64,000 nt of DNA, from NCBI RefSeq assembly GCF_014075995.1, contig NZ_CP055153.1:124001-188000 (forward strand), written 5' to 3'. Under the pieces are notes generated by a model. That model was not told the DNA's origin. It saw only the letters and a list, made by a program, of their open reading frames with translations, and did no database searches. This stretch comes from Adhaeribacter radiodurans. Lineage in GTDB: Bacteria; Bacteroidota; Bacteroidia; Cytophagales; Hymenobacteraceae. The position numbers and the translations under genes are program-made. Below, one piece after another: positions 27,208 through 36,666 of the stretch. How positions within the stretch are numbered: the first letter of the stretch is position 1; every line of letters starts with the position of its first letter.

Positions 27208-28461
27208 ATGAATAAATTTATAAATAAGTCAATGAACCGAATAAGTTTTCTGATCTTGTTCTTTTTAGTAGGAATGCTCTACTCCTGTCAAGAGGAAGAT
27301 CCTACTGAGCCAGCCAAAGCTAAAGCTGCTCCCGTAATTGAGGCAGTACGTTCTATGAACCCCGCAAAGGCGGATAGTACCTTTACTCAATCAACTTTAG
27401 GTTCTACTATTGTTATTAAAGGGCAAAATTTAGAAAATGCCCAGTACATTTCCTTTAACGGATATAATGCTTCTTTCAACTCGGCGTATGCTTCCAAAAA
27501 CTACCTTATTGTTACAATTCCACAATTAACTCCTACTGTAGCAACCTCGGCTACTGTTTCTAATAAATTAATTGTAGGAAATTCTAAAGGTGAGTCTACT
27601 TATGACTTTACAGTTCTGCCACCAGCTCCCATTATAGAAGCTATGAGCAATGAATATGTAAAAGCCGGCGAAACCCTAACCTTATATGGTAAATATTTTT
27701 ACTTTGTAAAAGGTGTTACTTTTCCGGGGGGTGCAGAAGGTACTAACCTTACTGCTTCTCCAGATGGTTTAACACTTAACGTTACTGTTCCAACGGTCGT
27801 TAATCCGGCGCAAGGCAATGTAGTTGTAACAACCGAAAGTGGAAAATCAGCAGCTAACGGCAAAACCAAACTGTATAGCGTAGGTATGGTAGGAAACTTC
27901 GACGATAAAAATCCATTTGGTTGGGGAATTCCTGCTGATAATATTACGAATTCGGCATCTGGAATAACACCAATTGATGGTAAGTTTGGTTTAATCAACA
28001 TGGCTCTTCCAGGTGCTTACGGTTGGTCAAACGATAAAGTAATTAACCTGGCCGATTGGGGTGGAGCCCAAATATTCCCTACTGAGCCGGCTTCTATTTA
28101 TAAATTGGAAGATCCTATAGCTAACTACGAAGCAAGAATGGAAGTGGCAGTGGCTAATATTGCCTCTTTAGAAGGAATTCAATTGCAAGTAATGACGCAG
28201 GAAGCAACCGACAAAGAAATTACGGCTAACGTTAATTTAAAAGATTTTGTGCGTAGCAAGGATGGCAAATGGTACACCGTTGCTGTTCCTTTAGCCAACC
28301 TGGTTAACGGCAGTACAAAATTGGCTAAATACGGAGATTTGTTAAAAGGAAATAAATCTGGCGTAAAAACCTATCGGGTAGTAATTGTTAACGGCAATAC
28401 AGCAGATGTACCCGCCACTATTGCTATCGACAATATGCGAATAGTTAATGCCGTACAATAA
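27208..28461 (+). CDS. Surface glycan-binding lipoprotein (SGBP-B-like, IPT domains)
   Basis: The 417-residue product has a lipoprotein signal (ILFFLVGMLYSCQEEDP). An internal Met nine residues in is an alternative start. Two or more IPT/TIG-like folds follow (about 45-215; GSTIVIKGQNLENAQYISF and GETLTLYGKYFYFVKGVTF). The C-terminal domain (about 225-417, starting VGNFDDKNPFGWGIP) resembles the glycan-binding domain of Bacteroides SGBP-B proteins, in which IPT folds act as a stalk. The third position after susC and susD fits this assignment. It would hold a beta-glucan or xyloglucan-like polymer at the surface. A terminator 130 bases downstream closes the transport operon. Confidence 0.82.
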   Translation: MNKFINKSMNRISFLILFFLVGMLYSCQEEDPTEPAKAKAAPVIEAVRSMNPAKADSTFTQSTLGSTIVIKGQNLENAQYISFNGYNASFNSAYASKNYLIVTIPQLTPTVATSATVSNKLIVGNSKGESTYDFTVLPPAPIIEAMSNEYVKAGETLTLYGKYFYFVKGVTFPGGAEGTNLTASPDGLTLNVTVPTVVNPAQGNVVVTTESGKSAANGKTKLYSVGMVGNFDDKNPFGWGIPADNITNSASGITPIDGKFGLINMALPGAYGWSNDKVINLADWGGAQIFPTEPASIYKLEDPIANYEARMEVAVANIASLEGIQLQVMTQEATDKEITANVNLKDFVRSKDGKWYTVAVPLANLVNGSTKLAKYGDLLKGNKSGVKTYRVVIVNGNTADVPATIAIDNMRIVNAVQ

Positions 28462-28590
28462 TTATAGTATTCTAGTTATTCGGTATTAAAGTAGCAAGTA
28501 ACTAATTATATAAATTATAAGAAACGTTGCAGATAGTAGCCAATAACAGCTTTTTTATAAGTATTATAGCTACTGACCTGTGAATACTAC

Positions 28591-28630
28591 TACACTAGCC
28601 CTGATTGTTTAATCAGGGCTAGTGTATTTA
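28591..28630 (+). terminator. Terminator after the SusC/SusD/SGBP operon
   Basis: A perfect 16-bp stem (TACACTAGCCCTGATT and its complement) has a 4-base GTTT loop and a short T-rich tail. It separates the transport genes from the GH9 gene; no other feature was found in the 359-base gap. Confidence 0.75.
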
Positions 28631-28820
28631 TGGCTATTGTGTAAAATTTATACTACAACTAAATTACCAATAGCCTTTTAAACCTAGAAAAAGCTACTTG
28701 TGAAATCATCGATTTTTATAGAATAATTTAAAGATACTTCACGAAAACCTTTATGGGTTGCTTTTCTGCCTAAGGATGGATGTATACTAAGATCTGAATA
28801 ATTAAAAATCTTTTTTCTAA

Positions 28821-30617
28821 ATGAATAAACGGAAAACTCTTAAAATCTGGGGCGGCCTGCTCTTCTTATTTCCTGGTTTTACTTTGCAAGCCCAGCAAAC
28901 TGCCGAAAATATACGTCTGAACCAGGTTGGCTTTTACCCACAGGCCGAAAAACTGGCCGTAGTAGTAGGCGAACCAAAAGGTGCTACTTTTTACGTGAAA
29001 ACGGTGGAGGGAAAAAAAGCAGTTTATACCGGGAAACTAACCGCCAGCAAACCCGGCGAATTTTCTAAGAAGCCTAGCCAAATTGCTGATTTTAGTACTT
29101 TTAAAACTAATGGTACTTATGTAGTAGAAATTCCGGGAGTAGGCACATCTTATTCTTTTCAGATTCAGAAAAACGTACATAAAGATGCGGCGGCTGCTTC
29201 ACTAAAAGGGTTTTATTTTCAGCGGGTATCCACTGATTTACCCGAAAAATTTGCTGGTAAATGGCATCGCCCAGCTGGCCATGCTACTACGGATAACCAG
29301 GTGCTGGTTCATCCCTCCGCTGCTTCGGCCCAGCGGCCAGCTGGTACAGTAATATCCTCGCGCCGAGGTTGGTACGATGCCGGCGATTACAATAAATATA
29401 TTGTGAATAGCGGAATTACTATGGGTACTTTATTAGCCGCCTACGAAGATTTTCCGGAATATTTTAAAACACAAAAGTTAAATATACCCGAAAGTACGAA
29501 CCAAGTGCCGGATATTTTAGATGAAGTGCTCTGGAACTTACGTTGGATGCTGACGATGCAAGACCCCAATGATGGCGGAGTATACCATAAACTAACCAAT
29601 GCTGCTTTTGATGGTATGATAATGCCGGATAAAGCCATGAAACCGCGCTACGTCGTACAAAAAGGCACCGCCGCTGCTCTGAATTTTGCGGCTGTTATGG
29701 CCCAAGCCAGCCGGGTATATAAAAAATATAACCGCGAAATGCCAGGTCTATCCGATTCTTGCCTGAATGCTGCCGTAAAAGCGTGGGAATGGGCACAGAA
29801 AAATCCGAATGTAACATACGATCAAAATACTATCAATCAACAGTTTGAGCCTAAAGTAACCACGGGCGCTTACGGCGATCGGGACTTTAGCGATGAATTA
29901 ACTTGGGCCGGCGCTGAATTGTATGTAACTACTCAGAAAGATACCTATTATACCACCGCTAAAATAAACACATCTGATCAGCTTACTTTACCTTCGTGGG
30001 CGCAGGTAAAAATGCTTGGCTATTATACGCTAGCCCGTTTTAGTAAAAATTTAACTCCATTGGCACAAAAAGATTTGCCAGAAATTAAAAAGCAAATAGT
30101 ACAGTTTGCGGATGATTTATTGGCGGGTACTGCCGAAAGAACCTACCGCACGGTAATGGGTAAAACCGAAAAAGATTATATTTGGGGGAGTAGTGCCGTT
30201 GCGGCTAACCAAGGAATTGCTTTGATTCAGGCGTATAAATTAACGAACAATAAAAAATATTTGCAGGGGGCATTGGGTAATCTGGATTATTTACTCGGAC
30301 GAAATGCCGTGGGATATTCTTTTTTAACCGGCTTTGGTAAAAAATCTACAATGCATCCGCACCACCGGCTTTCCATTGCCGATGGTATTGAGGAACCTGT
30401 TCCTGGTTTACTTTCCGGGGGCACTAACGCCCGGGCGAAAGAGCAAGATAAATGCAGTGGTTACACGGCCACTTCTCCGGATGAAGTTTATCTCGACCAG
30501 GATTGTTCTTATGCCTCTAACGAAATTGCTATTAACTGGAATTCCCCATTTGTGTACTTAGCTTCGGCATTGGAAGCTTTGCAAAATCAAATTAGCTCAG
30601 CTGTCACAGCTAAATAG
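28821..30617 (+). CDS. GH9 glycoside hydrolase (endoglucanase-type) with N-terminal Ig-like domain
   Basis: The 598-residue protein has a signal peptide (LLFLFPGFTLQAQQ). An N-terminal cellulase Ig-like domain (about 28-115, NIRLNQVGFYPQAEKLAVVV) precedes the GH9 alpha/alpha barrel (about 125-590). Catalytic landmarks are RGWYDAGDYNKYIV near residue 183, where the second Asp of DAGD is the usual base, the HPHHR motif near 510, and NEIAINWNSPF near 565 with the general-acid Glu. GH9 enzymes cleave beta-1,4-glucans (cellulose, mixed-linkage glucan, xyloglucan), and some are exo-acting glucosidases. No T9SS tail is present, so it is probably periplasmic. Its place after the SusCD operon makes beta-1,4-glucan the best guess for the PUL substrate. 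Confidence 0.9.
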   Translation: MNKRKTLKIWGGLLFLFPGFTLQAQQTAENIRLNQVGFYPQAEKLAVVVGEPKGATFYVKTVEGKKAVYTGKLTASKPGEFSKKPSQIADFSTFKTNGTYVVEIPGVGTSYSFQIQKNVHKDAAAASLKGFYFQRVSTDLPEKFAGKWHRPAGHATTDNQVLVHPSAASAQRPAGTVISSRRGWYDAGDYNKYIVNSGITMGTLLAAYEDFPEYFKTQKLNIPESTNQVPDILDEVLWNLRWMLTMQDPNDGGVYHKLTNAAFDGMIMPDKAMKPRYVVQKGTAAALNFAAVMAQASRVYKKYNREMPGLSDSCLNAAVKAWEWAQKNPNVTYDQNTINQQFEPKVTTGAYGDRDFSDELTWAGAELYVTTQKDTYYTTAKINTSDQLTLPSWAQVKMLGYYTLARFSKNLTPLAQKDLPEIKKQIVQFADDLLAGTAERTYRTVMGKTEKDYIWGSSAVAANQGIALIQAYKLTNNKKYLQGALGNLDYLLGRNAVGYSFLTGFGKKSTMHPHHRLSIADGIEEPVPGLLSGGTNARAKEQDKCSGYTATSPDEVYLDQDCSYASNEIAINWNSPFVYLASALEALQNQISSAVTAK

Positions 30618-30644
30618 TTTAAGAAAATACGTTATAATTTTTCA

Positions 30645-30684
30645 AAAACAACCCTGATTTCCAGAAGAAATCAGGGTTGTTTTA
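30645..30684 (+). terminator. Terminator after the GH9 gene
   Basis: A perfect 16-bp stem (AAAACAACCCTGATTT and its complement) with a 7-base loop and T run begins about 28 bases after the GH9 stop codon. Confidence 0.8.
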
Positions 30685-30761
30685 TATATAAATAGTAAGG
30701 GAATTAATTTTCCCGGAAAAGTATTTACTATAGTAATAATCCGAATAATTTAAAATTTTTA

Positions 30762-33700
30762 ATGCAGTTTATACGCCATAGTGCATTTTTTATACTGGTA
30801 ATTAGCATCAGTTTAGTAAGTGGTTGCAACAAAAAAGAAAAGAATTTAGCTCCAAGCAGCACGGATGATGCCCCCCAGAATCCGTTATTTACTTTGTTAG
30901 CGCCAGAAAAAACGCAGGTAAATTTCTCCAATACCTTAACCGAAAGTATGTACGCCAATGTGTTAATGTACCAATACTTTTATAATGGGGGAGGAGTAGC
31001 CGTAGGCGATGTAAATAACGACGGTCAGCAGGATATTTATTTCACCGGTAACATGACGCCTAACCGCTTGTATCTGAATAAAGGTAACATGCAATTTGCC
31101 GAAGTAACCGAACCAGCGGGCGTGGCTGGGCGACGCAATACCTGGAAAACCGGAGTTACCATGGCCGATATAAACGCCGACGGCTTACTCGATATTTACG
31201 TTTGTTATTCCGGTAACATGCCTCCTGAAGCCCGATTAAATGAATTATTCATCAACCAAGGACCAGATGCAAGTGGTACTCCCCGTTTTCAGGAACAGGC
31301 ACGGCAATACGGATTAGCCGATTCTTCTTTCAGCACCAATGCTACTTTTTTTGATTTTGACCGGGATAATGACCTAGATATGTTTCTGCTGAACCATAAC
31401 CCACAATTATTCAGCAACCTTGATGATATTTCTATCTCCGAAATTAAAAAACACCCGGAGCCTAACATGCGGGTAAAGTTGTTTCAGAACAATCAAGGTC
31501 ATTTTGAAGATGTATCTGCTAAAGCAGGTTTAGCAAATTCTGCTTTTACTTATGGGTTAGGCGCCGGGGTTTCTGATATAAATCAGGATGGTTGGCCGGA
31601 TATTTACGTTTCTAACGATTACTCTGCCCCCGATTACCTGTATATAAACAATGGCAATGGCACTTTTACCGATAAATTAAAATCCGGCATTGGGCATACT
31701 CCCATTTACTCCATGGGAAATGATGTAGCCGACCTGAATAATGATGCCTTAACGGACATTGTAACACTGGACATGCTCCCGGAAGATAACCGGCGGCAGA
31801 AACTATTGTTTGCCCCGGATAATTACGAACACTTTAATATGTTTTTGCGGGTAGGTTTTCATTACCAATACATGCGTAACATGCTGCAAGTAAATAACGG
31901 GAATGGTACTTTCAGCGAGGTGGGGCAAATGAGCGGAATGTCTAATACCGACTGGAGCTGGGCACCCTTGGTAGCGGATTATGATAATGATGGCTGGAAA
32001 GATATGTTTGTGACCAATGGCTTTCTGCGCGATTTTACCAACATGGATTTTATTAAATTCCGGGGCGATTTTCTACGGCTAAAAGGCGGTAATATGCGCG
32101 AAGAGGATGTAAACGCCTTGGTAAAAAGTATGCCCTCCTCAAACGTAGTAAACTATGTGTTTCAGAATACCGGTGGGGTGCAGTTTCGTGACCAGAGCCG
32201 GGCTTGGGGTTTAAATAAAGCTTCTAACAGTAACGGCGCTGCTTACGCCGACTTAGATAATGATGGGGATTTAGATTTAGTAATTAATAACTTAAATCAG
32301 CCAGCTTTTATATACCAGAACCAGAGCGATAAATACCTGAATAATAATTATCTACAAATTAAGCTACAGGGAGCAGGTAAAAATACTTTTGGCATTGGAG
32401 CTAAAATAACGGCGTATAGTCAGGGGAAAAAACAATTTTTAGAGCAGATACCTACCAGGGGTTTTCAATCTAGTGTATCACCGGTTTTACACATTGGTTT
32501 AGGAGCTGCTTCTACCGTTGATTCGATGCGTATAGTTTGGCCAAGTGGCAAGCAACAAGTGCTTCGTATTATAAAGGCGAATCAGTTACTTACTTTAAAA
32601 GAAGATGAAGCTGGAAGGCTATATACCCCGGCCCCAAAAAATATATCTCCTGTTTTTACTCCAGTAACCACGCCTGTAGCTTTTACCCATCAGCCCACCG
32701 GTATAAACGACTTTAAACGGCAACCCTTGCTGGTTAATCCTTTATCTTTTAACGGGCCTTGCCTGGTAAAAGCCGATATAAACGGAGACGGGCTGGAAGA
32801 TGTATTCGCCGGCGGCAGTGCCGGACAAGCCAGTCAGTTATACTTGCAGCAAAAAGGCGGTAAGTTTATAACCAAACCGAATGATGCATTTGTGGCAGAT
32901 AAAGGCAGCGAAGACGTAGATGCTTTATTTATAGATGTAAATCAGGATAAAAAGCTGGATTTATACGTGTGTAGTGGGGGGTATAACAATTTTATGCCCG
33001 ATGATGCTTTGTTACAGGACCGGCTTTATTTAGGCGATGGCCAAGGTAACTTCACGAAAAGTACGAATGCTTTGCCTGCGATGCTTACCAGCACCAGTTG
33101 CGTACGGTCCAGTGATATTAATGGCGACGGAGCCCTGGATTTATTTGTGGGTGGCAGAGTAATTCCGGGCCGTTATCCCGAAGTGCCCCGCAGCTATGTT
33201 TTAATAAATAACGGCAAAGGGCAGTTTACGGATCAAACCAGGAATATAGCGCCGCAACTGGAGCATTTAGGAATGATTACCGATGCGGCTTGGGTAGATT
33301 TAAACCAAGATAAAAAGCACGAATTAGTAATTGTTGGCGAGTGGCTGCCTGTAACTGTTTTTAGCAACACGAATGGTAATCTAACGGATAATACTACTGC
33401 TTACTTTGCAAAGCGTTATAGTGGCTGGTGGAACAAATTGTTAATAGGTGACTTTAACCAGGATAAGCAGCCAGATTTACTAATTGGCAACATGGGGCTG
33501 AATAGCCAATGTAAAGCCAGCGACAAACAACCCGCCGATTTAATTTATAAAGACTTCGACGACAATGGTTCCATAGACCCGATTCTTTGCTTATATATGC
33601 AAGGCAAGAGTTACCCATACGTGAGTCGCGACGAATTACTCGACCAGATTAGTATGATGCGTACCCGTTTTCCGGATTATAAAAGCTACGCGGATGCCGG

Positions 33701-34115
33701 CTTAACTGATATCTTTACGAAAGAAGAGTTGCAGGGCGCTAAAAAGTTATCTGCTAATTGGTTAGGAACGAGTTTGTTTCTGAGCAATAGTCAGCATAAA
33801 TTGCAATTAATGCCTTTGCCAGTAGAATCGCAGTATGCTCCGGTATATGCCATCAGTACCCTGGATTATAACTACGATGGACAACCGGATGTGCTGCTAG
33901 CCGGAAATCAGAACCTGGCCCGGTTGCGCTTTGGCAAGGCCGATGCTAATTATGGTGTGTTACTACAGGGAAACAGTAAAGGTCAGTTTACTTATGTGCC
34001 TCAAACAAAATCGGGTTTGCAACTCCGGGGCGATGTACGAAGTATTTTGCCGGTAAATAATACCTTGCTGATAGGAATTAATCAGCAGCCAATTAAAGCT
34101 TATAAATTAAAATAA
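30762..34115 (+). CDS. FG-GAP/VCBS-repeat lipoprotein with ASPIC/UnbV domain
   Basis: The 1117-residue product has a lipoprotein signal (LVISISLVSGCNKKEKN). It contains many FG-GAP/VCBS propeller blades with calcium-binding loops of the type DVNNDGQQD, DINADGLLD, DFDRDNDLD, DINQDGWPD, DLDNDGDLD and DINGDGALD. Between about residues 535 and 620 lies an ASPIC/UnbV domain (GIGAKITAYSQGKKQF ... MRIVWPSGKQQ), as in the CRTAC1 family, followed by a second propeller. It should be surface- or outer-membrane-anchored and probably binds carbohydrate or partner proteins; no catalytic residues are known for the family. The next gene starts 3 bases after its stop, so the two are translationally linked. 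Confidence 0.88.
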   Translation: MQFIRHSAFFILVISISLVSGCNKKEKNLAPSSTDDAPQNPLFTLLAPEKTQVNFSNTLTESMYANVLMYQYFYNGGGVAVGDVNNDGQQDIYFTGNMTPNRLYLNKGNMQFAEVTEPAGVAGRRNTWKTGVTMADINADGLLDIYVCYSGNMPPEARLNELFINQGPDASGTPRFQEQARQYGLADSSFSTNATFFDFDRDNDLDMFLLNHNPQLFSNLDDISISEIKKHPEPNMRVKLFQNNQGHFEDVSAKAGLANSAFTYGLGAGVSDINQDGWPDIYVSNDYSAPDYLYINNGNGTFTDKLKSGIGHTPIYSMGNDVADLNNDALTDIVTLDMLPEDNRRQKLLFAPDNYEHFNMFLRVGFHYQYMRNMLQVNNGNGTFSEVGQMSGMSNTDWSWAPLVADYDNDGWKDMFVTNGFLRDFTNMDFIKFRGDFLRLKGGNMREEDVNALVKSMPSSNVVNYVFQNTGGVQFRDQSRAWGLNKASNSNGAAYADLDNDGDLDLVINNLNQPAFIYQNQSDKYLNNNYLQIKLQGAGKNTFGIGAKITAYSQGKKQFLEQIPTRGFQSSVSPVLHIGLGAASTVDSMRIVWPSGKQQVLRIIKANQLLTLKEDEAGRLYTPAPKNISPVFTPVTTPVAFTHQPTGINDFKRQPLLVNPLSFNGPCLVKADINGDGLEDVFAGGSAGQASQLYLQQKGGKFITKPNDAFVADKGSEDVDALFIDVNQDKKLDLYVCSGGYNNFMPDDALLQDRLYLGDGQGNFTKSTNALPAMLTSTSCVRSSDINGDGALDLFVGGRVIPGRYPEVPRSYVLINNGKGQFTDQTRNIAPQLEHLGMITDAAWVDLNQDKKHELVIVGEWLPVTVFSNTNGNLTDNTTAYFAKRYSGWWNKLLIGDFNQDKQPDLLIGNMGLNSQCKASDKQPADLIYKDFDDNGSIDPILCLYMQGKSYPYVSRDELLDQISMMRTRFPDYKSYADAGLTDIFTKEELQGAKKLSANWLGTSLFLSNSQHKLQLMPLPVESQYAPVYAISTLDYNYDGQPDVLLAGNQNLARLRFGKADANYGVLLQGNSKGQFTYVPQTKSGLQLRGDVRSILPVNNTLLIGINQQPIKAYKLK

Positions 34116-34118
34116 TAA

Positions 34119-35456
34119 ATGAAGAAAATTTTAAGTTTTCTTTTAGTGCTAACGCTACTCTGGGGATGTACCCGGAAACAACCTGAAATTCAATTTAGCA
34201 GTCGGCAAATTAGTCAGGTATTAGCCCAAATGACGGACATAATGGTGCATGATGTAACGAATCCACCTTTAGCGGCTCGTTTTTTTTCTTATGCTTGCTT
34301 AGCCGGTTACGAAATAGTAGCCCAGAACGATAGTTCCAGTCAAAGCATGCACGGTATTTTAAACAAATATCCTAAAATAGAAAAGCCGCAAATTTCGGGT
34401 TATTCTTATCAGCTAAGTGCCTTACTGGCTATGATGGAAACAGCAAAAAAAATGCAGCCTTCTGGTACTTTAGTAGAAAAATATGAGCAGCGATTTTTAG
34501 ATTCCTGCCGGCGGGAGAATATTTCGGAGGAAGTAATAACTGCTTCGCTAACGTATGCACAAGCTATTAGTAAAAACGTACTTGCCTACGCCAAAGCGGA
34601 TAAATATAACCGCATTAGCAATTATCCCCGCTATACTCCAACTAACCAGGAGGGTGCCTGGTATCCTACCCCGCCAGGCTATTTTGCACCGGTAGAGCCT
34701 TATTTTAATACCGTTCGGTCGTTTACCTTAGATACTTGCAGTCAGTTTAAGCCGGCGCCACCGGTAGCATTTTCTAAAGAGAAATCTTCTGAGTTCTATA
34801 AATTAATGCAGGAAAGCTATCAGGAAGGTGTGCTATTACCCAAAGACCACCAGGATATTGCGGCTTTCTGGGATTGTAATCCTTTTGCGCTTCAAGATAA
34901 TGGGCACATGCTGGTAGGTATGAAAAAAATATCGCCGGGAGCGCATTGGCTGGGTATTACGGGTATTGCCTGCCAGCAAGCCAAAGTACCTTTTGCCAAA
35001 GCCATGCAAATAAATACCCTGGTTGCTATTTCGTTAATGGATGGTTTTATTTCGTGCTGGGATGAAAAATTTCGGAGCAATCGCATTCGCCCGGAAACGG
35101 CTATTCGCAAATACATTGATCCTCGGTGGAAACCCCTCTTGCAAACTCCGCCATTTCCGGAATACTTAAGTGGTCACTCTACTATTTCATCTGCTGCGGC
35201 AGTAGTTTTAACGCATTACTTAGGAGATAATTTTAAATATAACGATACCGTAGAAGTGCGGTTTGGTTTGCCTGCCCGTGAATTTAAGTCTTTTCAGCAA
35301 GCTGCCGATGAAGCAGGTATTTCTCGTTTTTACGGCGGTATTCACTTCCGCGATGCTATTGACAATGGCCGTCTGCAAGGTTTGCAAGTAGGGGAGTGGG
35401 TGGTGAATAAAGTAAATAAAAAGGCTAATCCATTGGTAGTAGCTGAGGCAAAATAG
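34119..35456 (+). CDS. Vanadium-dependent haloperoxidase / PAP2-superfamily lipoprotein
   Basis: The 445-residue product has a lipoprotein signal (LLVLTLLWGCTRKQ). Its C-terminal half carries the three-part active site shared by vanadium haloperoxidases and acid phosphatases: KFRSNRIRPET, then YLSGHSTIS, then SRFYGGIHFRDAIDNG. These supply the Lys/Arg, Ser-Gly-His and Arg/His residues that hold vanadate or phosphate. The helical N-terminal half (about 35-220) is as in the Bacteroidota haloperoxidase-like group. Whether it oxidises halides or removes phosphate cannot be read from sequence. It starts 3 bases after the FG-GAP lipoprotein and both are lipoproteins, so they probably work together at the cell surface or in the periplasm. 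Confidence 0.86.
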   Translation: MKKILSFLLVLTLLWGCTRKQPEIQFSSRQISQVLAQMTDIMVHDVTNPPLAARFFSYACLAGYEIVAQNDSSSQSMHGILNKYPKIEKPQISGYSYQLSALLAMMETAKKMQPSGTLVEKYEQRFLDSCRRENISEEVITASLTYAQAISKNVLAYAKADKYNRISNYPRYTPTNQEGAWYPTPPGYFAPVEPYFNTVRSFTLDTCSQFKPAPPVAFSKEKSSEFYKLMQESYQEGVLLPKDHQDIAAFWDCNPFALQDNGHMLVGMKKISPGAHWLGITGIACQQAKVPFAKAMQINTLVAISLMDGFISCWDEKFRSNRIRPETAIRKYIDPRWKPLLQTPPFPEYLSGHSTISSAAAVVLTHYLGDNFKYNDTVEVRFGLPAREFKSFQQAADEAGISRFYGGIHFRDAIDNGRLQGLQVGEWVVNKVNKKANPLVVAEAK

Positions 35457-35523
35457 TTAAGTAGCTCTTAGTTAGTAAATCTAATAAATGGTTTATATTT
35501 CGCCGTTTACCTAAATTTGTTAA

Positions 35524-36480
35524 ATGGCTGCTATTTATAGAACCCGGATAAAAAAACAATTATTAAGTTTTATTTTATTTTTTACTATTCCCTTTTTTGT
35601 TCAGGCTCAGGAACTTAGTAAAGATGAAGTTTTACTTTTTTCTTATTTTAAAGGAAACGGCGATGGTTTACACTTCTCCGCCAGTACCGATGGCTTAAAC
35701 TGGTCTACTTTAAAAAACGATAGTATTTTTCTAAACCCCCAGGTTAGTAAAGATAAGCTTATGCGCGATCCCTGCATTATTAAAGGTCCGGATAATCTGT
35801 TTCACATGGTCTGGACGGTGAGCTGGAATGCGAAAGGAATTGGTTACGCCAATTCGCCGGATTTAATTCATTGGTCAAAACAGCAGTACATTCCGGTAAT
35901 GGAACACGAAGCAGGCGCCCGCAATAGTTGGGCCCCTGAAATCACGTACGATCCCAAACAAAAATTATATCTAATCTACTGGGCAACTACCATTACTGGT
36001 TTGTATCCGGAAACGCAATCGAAAGAGGAAAGTGGTTACAACCACCGAATGTATTATACTACGACCTCCGACTTTAAGAAATTTAGCCCCACCAAACTGT
36101 TATACGAGCCCGGCTTTAACGTGATTGATGCCACTATTGTCCCTAATCACAACGAGTATTTAATGTTCCTGAAAGACGAAACGCGCGAACCCCCGCAAAA
36201 AAACCTTCGGATAGCAACGAGCAAAAAACTGACAGGACCTTATAGTGCCGCCGGACCGCCCATAACTGGTAAATATTGGGCTGAGGGTCCAACTGCCTTA
36301 AAGTTGGGCAACAACTGGATTGTGTATTTTGATAAATATACCGAAGGCAAAATGGGTGCTGTTACTTCTCCGGATTTAAAAACCTGGACCGACATTTCAG
36401 ATAAAATAACTTTTCCGGCAGGCGTGCGACACGGTACTGTGTTTAAAGTTACCCGCCAGGAATATGAAAAATTACAGTAG
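35524..36480 (+). CDS. GH43-like glycoside hydrolase
   Basis: The 318-residue product has a signal peptide ending near FFVQAQ, and a five-bladed propeller of GH43 type spans about residues 28-318. Landmarks are VLLFSYFKGNGDGLHFSAS near the N-terminus, LMRDPCIIKGPDNLFHMVW (about 78-96) with the conserved Asp-Pro, NSWAPEITYD near 136, and WAEGPTALKLGNNWIVYFD (about 250) with the probable general-acid Glu. GH43 and related enzymes release arabinose or xylose side chains from hemicelluloses. It lies 67 bases after the haloperoxidase-like gene on the same strand and probably shares its transcript. With GH9 it points to a decorated beta-glucan or hemicellulose. The exact subfamily is not certain. 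Confidence 0.82.
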   Translation: MAAIYRTRIKKQLLSFILFFTIPFFVQAQELSKDEVLLFSYFKGNGDGLHFSASTDGLNWSTLKNDSIFLNPQVSKDKLMRDPCIIKGPDNLFHMVWTVSWNAKGIGYANSPDLIHWSKQQYIPVMEHEAGARNSWAPEITYDPKQKLYLIYWATTITGLYPETQSKEESGYNHRMYYTTTSDFKKFSPTKLLYEPGFNVIDATIVPNHNEYLMFLKDETREPPQKNLRIATSKKLTGPYSAAGPPITGKYWAEGPTALKLGNNWIVYFDKYTEGKMGAVTSPDLKTWTDISDKITFPAGVRHGTVFKVTRQEYEKLQ

Positions 36481-36666
36481 TTGCTTCTCGTCTTTTTTCT
36501 TGAAGGTGCCTGAAATTTAATAAAATCCTAAAATGATATAGCCCGTGCCCGCACTTTCCAAGGGCTAATAACGTTTAACCTTTACTTGCTAATAATAGTT
36601 TGGTAAGTGAGTTAATAGTAGCAGGTCCAGACAAACCGCCACTCGAACCTGTATCGTACATGTATA

